Below are positions 29,516-39,172 of a stretch of DNA of 64,000 nucleotides, in pieces; within the stretch, counting starts at the first letter, position 1; every line of letters begins with the position of its first letter. Source of the stretch: Corynebacterium glaucum (GTDB taxonomy: Bacteria > Actinomycetota > Actinomycetes > Mycobacteriales > Mycobacteriaceae); the NCBI RefSeq assembly GCF_030408855.1, contig NZ_CP047358.1:1054001-1118000 (forward strand), read 5' to 3'. Position numbers and translations under genes: made by a program. Below the pieces are notes generated by a model that was given only the letters and a program-made list of their open reading frames with translations, was not told the origin of the DNA and searched no databases.

Positions 29516-29815
29516 GTGGCTGAGATTTCACGCGACGAGGTGTCGCGCATCGCTCGGTTGGCGCGTATCGCGTTGAACGACGAGGAGCTTGACCAGATCG
29601 CCGGGCAGTTGGACACCATCATCGATGCCGTTTCCGCGGTGCAGCAAGTAGATACCGACGGCGTCACGCCGATGAGCCACCCGCACTCGGTGGAGGCGGA
29701 GATGCGCGAGGATGTTCAGCGCACCACGCTGACTCAGGAACAAGCACTGGATCAAGCACCTGCGGTTGAAGATGACCGCTTCGTGGTTCCGCAGATTCTT
29801 GGCGAGGGGGAGTAA
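29516..29815 (+). CDS. gatC: Asp/Glu-tRNA amidotransferase subunit C (GatC)
   Basis: The small 99-residue subunit that holds GatA and GatB together. The family pattern EISRDEVSRIARLARIAL and the C-terminal Asp-rich helix are present. GTG 29516 with GAAGGA upstream gives the standard N-terminus MAEISRDE; a longer frame starting at 29471 would add 15 residues not seen in the family. gatA follows after 6 bp. gatB is encoded 14 kb downstream. Confidence 0.93.
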   Translation: MAEISRDEVSRIARLARIALNDEELDQIAGQLDTIIDAVSAVQQVDTDGVTPMSHPHSVEAEMREDVQRTTLTQEQALDQAPAVEDDRFVVPQILGEGE

Positions 29816-29821
29816 CACAGC

Positions 29822-31318
29822 ATGACTGCATACACGCTGCCAACTGAGGGCTTGGTCTCCAAGCCGGCACACGAGCTCGCCGCGATGATTCAGGCCGGTG
29901 AGGTCACCTCCCGCGAGGTAACCCAGGCATTTCTGGATCGCATTGCAGAGACCGATGACGAAATCGGTGCGTTCCTCCACGTCGGCGCGGATGAGGCTCT
30001 TGCGGCTGCCGACGCCGTAGACGCACAGGTGAGGGAGGGTAAGGAACCCGCCTCCACGCTTGCAGGTGTGCCGCTTGCACTCAAGGACCTGCTGGTGACC
30101 ACCGATGCGCCGACCACTGCGGCGTCGAAAATGCTCGAGGGCTACATGAGCCCGTACGACGCGACGGTGGTGAAGAAGCTGCGCGAGGCCGGGATTCCGA
30201 TCCTGGGCAAGACGAACTTGGACGAGTTTGCCATGGGTTCCTCGACGGAGAACTCCGCATACAAGAAGACGAAGAACCCGCACGACCTCGAGCGCGTGCC
30301 AGGCGGTTCCGGCGGCGGTACTGCGGCGGCGCTTGCTGCTGGCCAGGCTCCGCTTGGCATCGGCACGGACACCGGCGGCTCCATTCGCCAGCCGGCGTCG
30401 CTCACCGGCACCGTGGGAGTCAAGCCCACGTATGGTGGCGTCAGCCGCTACGGCGTGATCGCCTGCGCCTCCTCGCTCGACCAGGTCGGACCGTGCGCGA
30501 ACACCGTGCTCGACACCGCACTGTTGCACGAGATCATCGGCGGGCACGACGAGTTCGACGCTACGAGTGTCGATAAGCAATTGCCCTCTTTGGCTGATGC
30601 CGCGCGAGAGGGTGCCAAGGGTGATTTGAGCGGGATGAAGATTGGCCGGATCAAGCAGTTCGACCGCCCGGGCACCCAGGATGGTGTGCGCGGGCGTATC
30701 GACGCGGCGTACGAGCAGCTTGCGGCTCAAGGCGCGGAGATCGTCGAGGTCGATTGCCCGAGCTTCGACGATGTCATGGGTGCGTATTACATCATTCAGA
30801 TGTCCGAAGTGAGCTCGAACCTCGCTCGTTTCGACGGCATGCGCTACGGCCTGCGCGCCGGCGACGACGGTACCCACTCCGCCGAGGAAGTCATGGCGAT
30901 CACCCGCGGCGAAGGCTTCGGCTCTGAGGTCAAGCGTCGCATCATCCTTGGCACCTACGCGCTGTCGGTCGGTTACTACGACGCGTACTACCTGCAGGCG
31001 CAGCGCGTGCGCACCCTCGTCGCTCAGGATTTTGAGAGGGCTTTTGAGCTTTGCGACGTGATCGCTGGTCCCGCCGTGCCGTCAACGGCATTCAAGCTCG
31101 GCGAGAAGGTCGACGATCCGCTGGCGATGTACAACTTCGACCTGTTCACTCTGCCCCTGAACCTGGCGGGGCTGCCCGGCATGTCGGTGCCAGTGGGCAA
31201 GGCAAGTGATACCGGTCTGCCGGTCGGGTTGCAGCTGATTGCGCCGGCGTTTGCCGACGACCGGATCTACCGGGTTGGCGCAGCGGTTGAAGCTGGTCTC
31301 GCAACAAGTGAGAACTAA
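29822..31318 (+). CDS. gatA: Asp/Glu-tRNA amidotransferase subunit A (GatA)
   Basis: Glutaminase subunit of GatCAB, which turns Glu-tRNA(Gln) into Gln-tRNA(Gln). At 498 residues it has the amidase signature with the Lys-Ser-Ser triad K88 (PLALKDLL), S163 ([10 protein letters not shown]) and S187 ([10 protein letters not shown]). It lies 6 bp after gatC. The final codons overlap the proposed start of the MFS gene by 11 bp. A GTCGATAAGC copy lies near 30569. Confidence 0.96.
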   Translation: MTAYTLPTEGLVSKPAHELAAMIQAGEVTSREVTQAFLDRIAETDDEIGAFLHVGADEALAAADAVDAQVREGKEPASTLAGVPLALKDLLVTTDAPTTAASKMLEGYMSPYDATVVKKLREAGIPILGKTNLDEFAMGSSTENSAYKKTKNPHDLERVPGGSGGGTAAALAAGQAPLGIGTDTGGSIRQPASLTGTVGVKPTYGGVSRYGVIACASSLDQVGPCANTVLDTALLHEIIGGHDEFDATSVDKQLPSLADAAREGAKGDLSGMKIGRIKQFDRPGTQDGVRGRIDAAYEQLAAQGAEIVEVDCPSFDDVMGAYYIIQMSEVSSNLARFDGMRYGLRAGDDGTHSAEEVMAITRGEGFGSEVKRRIILGTYALSVGYYDAYYLQAQRVRTLVAQDFERAFELCDVIAGPAVPSTAFKLGEKVDDPLAMYNFDLFTLPLNLAGLPGMSVPVGKASDTGLPVGLQLIAPAFADDRIYRVGAAVEAGLATSEN

Positions 31319-32648
31319 CCACTGGACGACCCTCGCGGCGCTGTCCGCGGGGTATTTTCTCGTCCTTTTCGACCAAGGCTTCATGCCGGTGGTCACCCCG
31401 CTGCTGCCATTCGAAGTTACAAACTCGGTATGGCTGACCAGCATGTTTCTGCTGTTCTCGGTGGCACCGATGCCCGCCGCAGGGCGGTTAGGCGACGCCT
31501 TCGGACACAGGCGGATGTTCCTTCTCGGGCTTGCTATTACGGCAGCGGGTCTGATCCTCGCAGGTTCGTCGTGGTCCTTCGCCGCACTGGTGGTGGCCCG
31601 TGCAGCTCAAGGACTTGGCGTTGCACTCTTCCTGCCGCAGGCATTCGCGGTCCTGCCGAAGGTGTTTCCTGAGCACCTGCAAGGGCGAGCGTTCGCGGCC
31701 TGGGGTGTCATCGGCTCTGTTGCGTCGCTCCTTGGGCCGATTGCCGGAGGAGCGATCGCGCAATCGCAGGGTTGGCGCGCGGCGTTCTTCGTCCAGGCTG
31801 CGATGTGCGTCGGCGCACTGCTTGCTGCCGCCGTTTGGGTTCCGCAGCTGCCAAAGGCGCAAGTTCGCGTGCCCGTGCTGGGCGTACTTCTCTCCTTTGC
31901 CGGCCTCGGCTCGTTGGTGTACGGAATTCAGTACAGTGGCTGGTATAGCGTTCTCTTCGGTGCGCTTTGCTTGGCACTACTCGTCCTCGCGGCTCGCAAC
32001 GGTCAAGACAACGGCTTCCTGCCGCTGTATTTGCTGCGCGATCGCACGTTCGCGTTCGGAACTATCGCCATCTTTGCCATGGGGTTCTCTGTAGCGTCGA
32101 TGTTCATTCCGATGATGTACTGGCTGCAAACCGTCGCAGGCGCAAGCCCAACGATGTCAGGGTTCATCACCGCGCCCATGTCGGTGGTCGCGTTTGTAGC
32201 GACTCCAATTGCCGGCTATCTCTCGGACAAGGGCGACCCGCGCCGTCTCTGCGTCGCCGGGTTCGCCGTGCAAGCCATTGCCATAGCGCTTGTTATCGCG
32301 CTTATCCTTGGCTCCGCACAGCCGGCGTGGTTCGGCGTCTCGACCGCGCTCCTCGGTTTGGGCAGCGCATTCGTGTGGGCCCCGAATGCAGCGTTGACCA
32401 TGCGCGGAATTCCGGAGGCCGATGCGGGGGCAGCCTCGGGCCTGTACAACACTTCTCGGCAGGTAGGCAGCGTGCTTGGTGTCGCACTCGTCGGCGCCGT
32501 GCTTGCAACCGGGGAGATCGCCGGCACCGCCGCCCCCGCGATGGCACTGCCACTCGCCGCGTTCCTGGTCGGCGTACTCAGCGCGCTGTTGCTCAGCCGC
32601 ACGGTGGGGAATCCTGTGCACACTGCCAGTGTTCAGGCTTCGCGCTAG
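31308..32648 (+). CDS. MFS multidrug exporter, EmrB/QacA (DHA2) type
   Basis: A 446-residue membrane protein with about 12-14 transmembrane helices. Motif [13 protein letters not shown] near residue 60, and motif C-like [11 protein letters not shown] near 141 mark a drug:proton antiporter. Substrate unknown. GTG 31308 overlaps the gatA stop by 11 bp and no strong ribosome site is visible, so translation may depend on gatA. pfkA begins 10 bp after the stop but has its own -10 element within the end of this gene. Confidence 0.85.
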   Translation: MRTNHWTTLAALSAGYFLVLFDQGFMPVVTPLLPFEVTNSVWLTSMFLLFSVAPMPAAGRLGDAFGHRRMFLLGLAITAAGLILAGSSWSFAALVVARAAQGLGVALFLPQAFAVLPKVFPEHLQGRAFAAWGVIGSVASLLGPIAGGAIAQSQGWRAAFFVQAAMCVGALLAAAVWVPQLPKAQVRVPVLGVLLSFAGLGSLVYGIQYSGWYSVLFGALCLALLVLAARNGQDNGFLPLYLLRDRTFAFGTIAIFAMGFSVASMFIPMMYWLQTVAGASPTMSGFITAPMSVVAFVATPIAGYLSDKGDPRRLCVAGFAVQAIAIALVIALILGSAQPAWFGVSTALLGLGSAFVWAPNAALTMRGIPEADAGAASGLYNTSRQVGSVLGVALVGAVLATGEIAGTAAPAMALPLAAFLVGVLSALLLSRTVGNPVHTASVQASR

Positions 32649-32651
32649 GCT
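32646..32651 (+). promoter_or_regulatory. -10 hexamer TAGGCT, leaderless start of pfkA
   Basis: TAGGCT ends 7 bp before ATG 32659 and overlaps the MFS stop codon. Confidence 0.6.
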
Positions 32652-32658
32652 GGCAGCC

Positions 32659-33690
32659 ATGCGATTAGCCACTTTGACATCCGGCGGCGACTGCCCGGGC
32701 CTGAATGCTGTGATCCGCGGCATCGTGCGCACGGCCAACACGGAGTTCTCGTCCACAGTGGTGGGCTACCTCGACGGATGGGTCGGTTTGATGGAGGACC
32801 GCCGAGTCGACCTTTACGACGATGCCTACATCGACTCCATTCTTCTGCGCGGCGGCACCATCCTAGGCACCGGTCGCCTCCACCCGGACAAGTTCAAAGC
32901 GGGTATTGACACGATTAAGGCGAACCTGGACGATGCCGGCATCGACGCGCTGATCGCCATTGGCGGCGAGGGCACGCTCAAGGGCGCGAAGTGGCTCTCT
33001 GACAACGGGATCCCGGTCGTCGGTGTGCCAAAGACCATCGATAACGACGTTGCGGCGACCGACTACACCTTCGGTTTTGATACGGCGGTTTCCGTTGCCA
33101 CTGACGCCATCGACCGCCTCCACACCACCGCGGAATCCCACAACCGCATCCTGATCGTCGAGGTCATGGGCCGTCACGTGGGCTGGATCGCACTGCACGC
33201 TGGCATGGCTGGCGGTGCGCACTACACAGTCATCCCGGAAGAGCCGTTCGACATCGCAGACATCTGCAAGGCGATGGAGCGCCGCTTCCAGATGGGCGAG
33301 AAGTACGGCATCATAGTGGTGGCTGAGGGCGCGATCCCGAAGGAAGGCACCATGAATGCTGGTTTGGGCGAGGAGGACGAGTTCGGTCACAAGACGTTTA
33401 CCGGCATGGGCCAGATCATCGCGGATGAAATCAAGGCTCGTCTCGGGTACGACGTGCGAACCACCGTCCTCGGGCACATCCAGCGAGGCGGCACCCCGAC
33501 TGCGTACGACCGCGTGCTGGCCACCCGCTACGGTGTCCACGCCGCACGCGCCGCGCACGAGGGCAACTTCGACACTTGCGTCGCGCTCCACGGCGAGGAC
33601 ATTGAGCTGGTCCCGCTCGAAACGGCCGTCGCGCATCTCAAGCAGGTCCCGGAGGGCCGTTACCAAACCGCGAAGAGCATGTTCGGCTAA
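32659..33690 (+). CDS. pfkA: 6-phosphofructokinase PfkA
   Basis: Phosphorylates fructose-6-phosphate, the committed step of glycolysis. The 343-residue protein has [14 protein letters not shown] at 8-21, GGEGT at 102-106, catalytic PKTIDND with D128, and MGRHVGW. Gly at 105, where pyrophosphate-using enzymes have Asp, predicts ATP as donor, while K125 is the form shared with actinobacterial group III enzymes. ATG 32659 has TAGGCT 7 bp upstream. The Mug-like gene begins at the base after the stop. Confidence 0.95.
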   Translation: MRLATLTSGGDCPGLNAVIRGIVRTANTEFSSTVVGYLDGWVGLMEDRRVDLYDDAYIDSILLRGGTILGTGRLHPDKFKAGIDTIKANLDDAGIDALIAIGGEGTLKGAKWLSDNGIPVVGVPKTIDNDVAATDYTFGFDTAVSVATDAIDRLHTTAESHNRILIVEVMGRHVGWIALHAGMAGGAHYTVIPEEPFDIADICKAMERRFQMGEKYGIIVVAEGAIPKEGTMNAGLGEEDEFGHKTFTGMGQIIADEIKARLGYDVRTTVLGHIQRGGTPTAYDRVLATRYGVHAARAAHEGNFDTCVALHGEDIELVPLETAVAHLKQVPEGRYQTAKSMFG

Positions 33691-34212
33691 ATGCACGATC
33701 GCAATCTCGCGGATGCGCGGTTGTGGGTGGTCGGCATCAACCCGGGCGGGCGTTCAGAGGCCGTCGATGCCCCCTTTGCACACCCCGGCAACCGTTTCTG
33801 GCCAGCCATGTACGCAGCGGGCATAACCCCGTATCTTGTGGATGCCCGGAACGGCTTGTCTGTCGAAGATTCCGACATGCTCGCAGCTCAAGGCATCGGA
33901 TTTACAAACCTTGCCGACCGTTTTACCGCGAAGGCGAGCGAGCTGTCCAACGATGAGCTCCGCCGCGGGGGAGAGGCCCTCATCCGCAAGGTTGAGCAAT
34001 TCCAACCGGCAGGGCTCATGGTTGCAGGTATTGGAGCTTTTCGGATTGCTTTTCGACGGCCGCGTGCATCCCGTGGTCTCCAACCAGACCCAATCGGATC
34101 TGCGGAAGTCTGGGTCGTCGGAAATCCCAGTGGCTTGAATGCCCACGAAACGGTGGACTCACTCGCCGCAAGTTATCGCGAGGTCTACGAAGCCGTAATG
34201 GGGGATGATTGA
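33691..34212 (+). CDS. mug: Mismatch-specific uracil/thymine DNA glycosylase, Mug type
   Basis: Removes uracil or thymine mispaired with guanine, opening base-excision repair. The 173-residue protein has the active-site motif VGINPGGRS (N17) and the wedge region NPSGLNAH near residue 144, both standard for Mug/TDG. It starts directly after the pfkA stop with no gap, so it relies on the same transcript; no ribosome site other than the pfkA end is seen. Downstream begins a 352-bp non-coding stretch before the polysaccharide cluster. Confidence 0.87.
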   Translation: MHDRNLADARLWVVGINPGGRSEAVDAPFAHPGNRFWPAMYAAGITPYLVDARNGLSVEDSDMLAAQGIGFTNLADRFTAKASELSNDELRRGGEALIRKVEQFQPAGLMVAGIGAFRIAFRRPRASRGLQPDPIGSAEVWVVGNPSGLNAHETVDSLAASYREVYEAVMGDD

Positions 34213-34564
34213 CCACCTGGCTTGATCCCGGTGTGTCCCTTCCGGTGATAAGCGGCAAGGTCACGGGTTAGCCTAGGCCCGCTCGCGCTCCGGCGGCTTT
34301 CAGCCTGCTATCCGCAATCCTCTTCTGTATTCGTGATTTTCGAAACATATAAGGAACGGTTGCGCGGTTGCTCAATCAGCGAGGGTTGGGGCATGCCTCA
34401 CTTTTCGGTGAATTTGAATTCATTGGGTTGGATGCCCGCTTAGTTCTCTGTGGCCCGGTTGGCTGGGTGGCAGCATTCGGCTTTGCCAAATCGTGATATG
34501 AACGTTATAAAAATTCTGTTAGTATGCAATGGTCGAACGTCGAAATCCGACCAAGGACTAACTC
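34213..34564. other. 352-bp gene-free stretch with promoter for the polysaccharide operon
   Basis: The stretch is visibly richer in A and T than the flanks. It marks the boundary between the conserved pfkA-mug block and the accessory cluster. It contains a good promoter at its right end. No coding frame, repeat or RNA gene was recognised in the remainder. Confidence 0.6.
34483..34511 (+). promoter_or_regulatory. Sigma-70-type promoter of the polysaccharide operon
   Basis: TTGCCA (34483-34488) and TATAAA (34506-34511) are separated by 17 bp. It is one of few promoters in the window with both elements near consensus. The predicted leader is about 45 nt and contains GTCGAACGTCGAAATCCGAC. Confidence 0.6.
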
Positions 34565-36157
34565 ATGACTTCTGTGCATGCCCACGCGAAGGGGGGTTCC
34601 TCGATGGAGAACGATGAAACCATCTCGGGACCCCAAGAAGTCGGCCCAGACCGTGACGGAAACGAAAAGGAGCCAATCTACGGCACGTCGACAACTAAGA
34701 TCCGCCGGGTCGCGCATCGCACCGTCCCTAAACGCAACGTTCGTCTCACTCTCTACATAACGCAAGCGGTGGACCTCACCGCCTTGCTTGTTTCCTGGTT
34801 TGCGGCTCGATTGATCTTGGGTGATTACTGGCCCAGCTGGGTTGTCACGCCCGACGCAACGCAAACAACGCGGGTCAGCATTATCTCGGCGGTGCCCTTT
34901 GTCGCCCTTTACGTGATCGCACTGTGGATCAACAAGTCCTACCGCTGGCACACGCGTCTGGATGTGCATCGCTCGACGCGTCTTGTAGTGCGATCGTGTG
35001 TGTACGCCGCGTCATTTCTTTTCGCCATCGGCGTGATGTTTCACGGTTACCTGTTGACCATCACGCTTCCGCTCGCTAGCTCGCTCGCCGTCGTCTTCCT
35101 TTTGATCGGGCGAGGCATCTCCGCTGCGGTTTGTCGCCGGGTGCTGGAGCGCAACCCGGTCAAGCTTCTTGTGGTTGGCACAGCCTCCGGTGTTTCTCAC
35201 GTGCTCGGTGATGACCTTGAAGCACGCTTCCCGTTGCACGAGATCGCAGGCGTGATGATCTCAGACGGGATCAACGCCCCGCTCCTACGAGAAGAAAAGG
35301 AGGTTCCAGTCACGACCTACTCCACCGTCGTTGATATCGCGGACAAGGTGCTTGACGACGACTTTGATGCTGTCTGGCTCGCCAGCCTGGATGATCTGCG
35401 CGACCGGGATATCAGGAGAGTGATGTGGTTGCTGGAGGGGACCGACGTACGCGTATACGTCGACCCGATGATCGGCGGCATCGAAGGGCACCGAGTTAAG
35501 CACGAGCGTGTGGGCACCCGCACCGCAATCCAGCTCAGGAAGCCGAGGTTCAACCGCGTTAACGGGTTCGTCAAGCGCGCAATGGACATCATCGGCTCGG
35601 CAGTTATTTTGACGTTGATTTCTCCGATTCTGCTCGTTACCGCGATCGCTATCAAGCTTGATGACGGCGGCCCGATCTTCTACAAGAGCACCCGCGTCGG
35701 TCTTCGCGGCGAGCCGTTCCAGATGTGGAAGTTCCGCAGCATGCGAGTCGATGCCGATCAAATTCGCGAGAAACTGGCGAAAGAGCAGGGGCAGAGTGCT
35801 TTCTTGTTCAAAATGAAAGATGACCCCCGTGTCACCCGTGTGGGCAAATTCATCCGCAAGACCTCCATCGACGAACTCCCGCAGTTCTTCAACACTTTCA
35901 ATGGCACGATGAGCATCGTTGGCCCTCGTCCAGCGTTGGCGAACGAAGTTGACATGTATAGCCCCGATATGCGCATGCGCCTCGAGGTCAAACCGGGTAT
36001 CACGGGCCTGTGGCAGGTCAACGGTCGATCTGACCTGAGTGCAGAGGAGGCAGAAAACCTGGATCTCTACTACGTCGACAACTGGACCATCTGGATGGAT
36101 TTCACTATTTTCTTCAAGACCTTCAGCGCAGTGCTGCTTTCTCGAGGTGCGTACTAA
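34565..36157 (+). CDS. Polyprenyl-phosphate sugar-1-phosphate transferase (exopolysaccharide initiation)
   Basis: Starts exopolysaccharide synthesis by moving a sugar-1-phosphate onto undecaprenyl phosphate at the membrane. The 530-residue protein has four N-terminal helices (about 60-180), a Rossmann-like CoA-binding middle region (VKLLVVGTASG), a fifth helix (about 340-365), and the catalytic core: FYKSTRVGLRG, MWKFRSMR, TRVGKFIRKTSIDELPQ, MSIVGPRPALA, and PGITGLWQVNGRS, as in WbaP/CpsE. Whether glucose or galactose is transferred cannot be read. ATG 34565 has AAGGA upstream; the ATG at 34604 is an alternative. Leads a four-gene operon. Confidence 0.93.
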   Translation: MTSVHAHAKGGSSMENDETISGPQEVGPDRDGNEKEPIYGTSTTKIRRVAHRTVPKRNVRLTLYITQAVDLTALLVSWFAARLILGDYWPSWVVTPDATQTTRVSIISAVPFVALYVIALWINKSYRWHTRLDVHRSTRLVVRSCVYAASFLFAIGVMFHGYLLTITLPLASSLAVVFLLIGRGISAAVCRRVLERNPVKLLVVGTASGVSHVLGDDLEARFPLHEIAGVMISDGINAPLLREEKEVPVTTYSTVVDIADKVLDDDFDAVWLASLDDLRDRDIRRVMWLLEGTDVRVYVDPMIGGIEGHRVKHERVGTRTAIQLRKPRFNRVNGFVKRAMDIIGSAVILTLISPILLVTAIAIKLDDGGPIFYKSTRVGLRGEPFQMWKFRSMRVDADQIREKLAKEQGQSAFLFKMKDDPRVTRVGKFIRKTSIDELPQFFNTFNGTMSIVGPRPALANEVDMYSPDMRMRLEVKPGITGLWQVNGRSDLSAEEAENLDLYYVDNWTIWMDFTIFFKTFSAVLLSRGAY

Positions 36158-36161
36158 AGAA

Positions 36162-37232
36162 ATGGCGAAAGAGAACACTGATTCCGTTATCCGCGTCCTA
36201 CATATCACCGAGGCGTTCGGCGGGGGAGCTCGAACCGCGATTCAAGGGTATGCGGCACTCGACATGTCGGTTGAGCATAATCTGTTGTGGAACGAGCGGC
36301 GCCAGATCAACGCGGCCACCGGTCCGGACGAAGGATTGTTTGTGTACACCGCTGCGCTCCCCGAAAGCCATGTCGCAGCATTGAAGACGGTGGTCGCTAC
36401 CATCCGTGAATTGGAGCCAGACGTAGTACACGCACACTCGAGCTTTGCAGGGGTTTATGGGCGGCTTGCGGCAGCATTGACCCGCACCCCGGTGGTATAC
36501 ACTCCGCACGGTTTGTCGACCGAGCGCAAGGACATCTCCAAGTGGAAGCGCAAGGTTTTCCACACCGCAGAGCGGGCGCTGTCACCACTGACTACCGTTT
36601 TCGCTGGATGCTCCACCCATGAGGGTTCCTTGCTGAGAGAGTTGAATCCGCGCGTTCCCAACCAAGTCGTTCCAAATGCCTTGCCCGACGCTAAAGTGGC
36701 AGAGCTACCGCGCTGGGCCGATACCGAGCGAGCGTCTACCCCGACGCTGTGTTTTGTTGGTCGGATTACTTCGCCTCGCTACCCGGAGATGGCGTGTGAA
36801 ATTGCCGAGGCGCTCGAACCTGAAGGAATCAGGTGCATCTGGGCGGGGGACGGCGAGCCGGAATTGCGGGAAATGGTAGAGAGTAGCGGCATCGAGGTAT
36901 TAGGGTGGCTTGATCGCGAGGCGCTATTTGACAGAGTTGCTTCTTCACATGTGGCTGTCCATACTTCTCGTTGGGATGGTTTTCCTATGAGTGTGCTAGA
37001 GTTTCGTGCGATCGGTATCCCCACCGTCGTTTCCGACATTCCAGCTCTAGCCGAGTGCCCGGATGAGGCGAGGTTTGACAGCGCCACATCGGCAGTCAAG
37101 GCAATTCACACCGCGCTAGAGAACCCGGGATCTGTCGACTGGTCAACGGTTGAACAAACGTACACGGAAGAACAGCAGCGGGATTCGCTTCTGTCGGCTT
37201 ACGAATCTGCGAGGAGAAGGCGCAAGCGGTAA
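36162..37232 (+). CDS. Glycosyltransferase family 4
   Basis: A 356-residue retaining GT4 transferase that should add the next sugar to the lipid-linked unit on the cytoplasmic face. N-terminal Rossmann domain with FGGGARTAIQGY and VVHAHSSFAGVYGR; C-terminal donor-binding domain with FVGRITSPRYPEM, WAGDGEPELR, and the E-x7-E motif in SRWDGFPMSVLEF. Donor and acceptor are unknown. It begins 4 bp after the initiating transferase stop, and its own stop shares one base with the next start. Confidence 0.88.
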   Translation: MAKENTDSVIRVLHITEAFGGGARTAIQGYAALDMSVEHNLLWNERRQINAATGPDEGLFVYTAALPESHVAALKTVVATIRELEPDVVHAHSSFAGVYGRLAAALTRTPVVYTPHGLSTERKDISKWKRKVFHTAERALSPLTTVFAGCSTHEGSLLRELNPRVPNQVVPNALPDAKVAELPRWADTERASTPTLCFVGRITSPRYPEMACEIAEALEPEGIRCIWAGDGEPELREMVESSGIEVLGWLDREALFDRVASSHVAVHTSRWDGFPMSVLEFRAIGIPTVVSDIPALAECPDEARFDSATSAVKAIHTALENPGSVDWSTVEQTYTEEQQRDSLLSAYESARRRRKR

Positions 37233-39172
37233 TGACTCTCGTAGACGTTGGCACGAAAGCTCCCGAGGATGTGAATCCGCAAGCGAAACATGCCGACGAG
37301 CAGCCAGCGACCAGGTGGGCGCAGTTCAAGCACCTGTTTTTCAAAGTCAAACAATTCCAATGGCCGCTGTGGGCCACGGTGTTGTGGGTGCTTTTCGGTA
37401 CCGCGATCGCAGCATATATCTCCATTAACCGAGAATGGCTGCTCAGCAGCAACTTTGGAAACGACGCGGAGCTGATCCTCAAGTTTGCCCGCATGGAGAC
37501 TGACGAGGGCGGATCCTATAGAACTATCGCCAACGTCTATACCGCTCTCGGTTTGGTAGAGAAGCCGATTGCGGCTGGATTGGTTGGCGTATTCATCGCT
37601 GCCGCCGGTGCAGCGTTCGCCCTTGTTCCCTCAAAAGGTCTAAGAGGAGTGTTTGCGCCTGTCGCGCTGTTTGGCTACCTGGTGCTATCCGGAGCGTTTG
37701 TCGGAACGTACACCAAGGAACTCATCGTTGTTTCAATCGTCGCCCTGATCTGCGTTCTTCTCTCCGCGCCAAGTCACTGGTCGGGTGACCTCCTCATCGT
37801 TGCCTCAATCATGTTGGTGGCAGGGACGTTCCGTCCATACTGGATTTTCTTGGCGATGGCCTACATCGCGCTCAGGATAGTGCCGCTGAAGCGGTTGACC
37901 GTGATTACCTTGCCGGCTCTCCTCATTGCTGGGAACCTCGCATGCTCGATCGCGATCTTTGTCTTGCTCGGCCAATCACCCGACTTCTTCCGAACCTCGG
38001 TGAATGTCGACCGCGGTGCCGCAGAGGCCGGGACAATGATTACCCGGTTCGTGGACGGTTCCGCTGAACCGTTTGCGGGTGCGCTGAACAACCTGCTGGT
38101 GATGCTAACGATGGTGTTTCCCGTTCCGATGCTGCTTCTCGGGAGCTTGTACTACCTTGTTAACACGGTTCTGTTCATTTCACTGTGGGGATTCGCTTTT
38201 CTGAGGTTGTTCTTGCGCAAGTTCGAACGCCCTGTGCTCGCACACCGGTTGATTGCGCTATTGTCCGGCTTCCTCGTCTCGCAGGGCCTGTTCGAGCCTG
38301 ACTATGGTTCAGCGCTGCGCCACCTCACTCCATTCATCCCGCTCATCCTCGCGCTCTGGATGATCAACTTTGGGAATCCGAGAGAGCTGAAATCCAATGG
38401 GACGGATTTCGCGGTGCCGTCCTTCATTGTGCCAGGCGAAATGAAGGCGCTCGAGGCGGGCCCGTCGGCGACAAGTACCGAGCTGGGTACGACGGAAGAA
38501 CTCGATCGCATTGCGCAGCCTTTGGCACTGCTGAACATGATCCGGCTTGCCGAGTTGGAACGTAGAGGTAACTCGGAAGCCGCCGCAGAAGTGGATCCCG
38601 TGCTGGTTACTGCGGTGGCTACCAAAGCACAGGAAGGCGCAGCGCAAGACGATAGAGAGGCTCAGCCCGCGAAGGGTGGATCCTCCAAGATCGAGCCGGA
38701 CGACGCTGCTGCGACCGCGCCAGAGAAACCAAGTGGCGCTGTCGTACAGGAGACAACCGAGGTACCTGGCTCGCGGCCTGTCGAGGACGAGGTCGAGAGC
38801 AGGGGATCGTCGATAATCCCTCAGCCTGCTGACGAGAAAAGCGAACTTAAGGATAGTGAGGCCGCTGATGAAGAGACTGACATCGAAGCCGATGTGATTG
38901 TGGCTGAGCCGATCGAAGAAGTTGAGGTTGAGGCTGTCATTGAGGAGGACGAGGCCATCGCGATCGACGACCACGGGGCGCAACCGCAAAAGGCTGAGTT
39001 GGTGCGGCAAAGTCTCATGGTCTCTGGTGCCGCCACGACGGTCTCGAACCAGCTCGCACGGGCGATTAGTGCTGCGAAGGCGAATCTGCGACCAGACGTG
39101 CGCTGGGTTACCTCCCTGCCGCCGCTCATCGTTGAGACGGTGGAAGACCACCGAGGACGCGAGATTCGTTGA
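37232..39172 (+). CDS. Wzy-like polysaccharide polymerase candidate with long acidic tail
   Basis: A 646-residue membrane protein. Residues 45-370 hold about ten transmembrane helices with a large loop (about 245-285), the topology of O-antigen/capsule polymerases; no strict family motif was found, so polymerase is an inference from position and topology. Residues 395-645 form a soluble tail, acidic in 470-590 (many Glu/Asp repeats such as EEVEVEAVIEEDEA), ending with a conserved-looking helical patch (NQLARAISAAKANLR). This tail is unusual for Wzy. Starts in a TAATG overlap with the glycosyltransferase. Confidence 0.7.
   Translation: MTLVDVGTKAPEDVNPQAKHADEQPATRWAQFKHLFFKVKQFQWPLWATVLWVLFGTAIAAYISINREWLLSSNFGNDAELILKFARMETDEGGSYRTIANVYTALGLVEKPIAAGLVGVFIAAAGAAFALVPSKGLRGVFAPVALFGYLVLSGAFVGTYTKELIVVSIVALICVLLSAPSHWSGDLLIVASIMLVAGTFRPYWIFLAMAYIALRIVPLKRLTVITLPALLIAGNLACSIAIFVLLGQSPDFFRTSVNVDRGAAEAGTMITRFVDGSAEPFAGALNNLLVMLTMVFPVPMLLLGSLYYLVNTVLFISLWGFAFLRLFLRKFERPVLAHRLIALLSGFLVSQGLFEPDYGSALRHLTPFIPLILALWMINFGNPRELKSNGTDFAVPSFIVPGEMKALEAGPSATSTELGTTEELDRIAQPLALLNMIRLAELERRGNSEAAAEVDPVLVTAVATKAQEGAAQDDREAQPAKGGSSKIEPDDAAATAPEKPSGAVVQETTEVPGSRPVEDEVESRGSSIIPQPADEKSELKDSEAADEETDIEADVIVAEPIEEVEVEAVIEEDEAIAIDDHGAQPQKAELVRQSLMVSGAATTVSNQLARAISAAKANLRPDVRWVTSLPPLIVETVEDHRGREIR

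Noticed and set aside
29528-30877. A 449-codon frame on the minus strand opposite gatC and gatA
   Set aside because: It is antisense to two well-defined genes, its translation is rich in His/Arg/Val with no domain pattern, and such long antisense frames are normal in GC-rich DNA.
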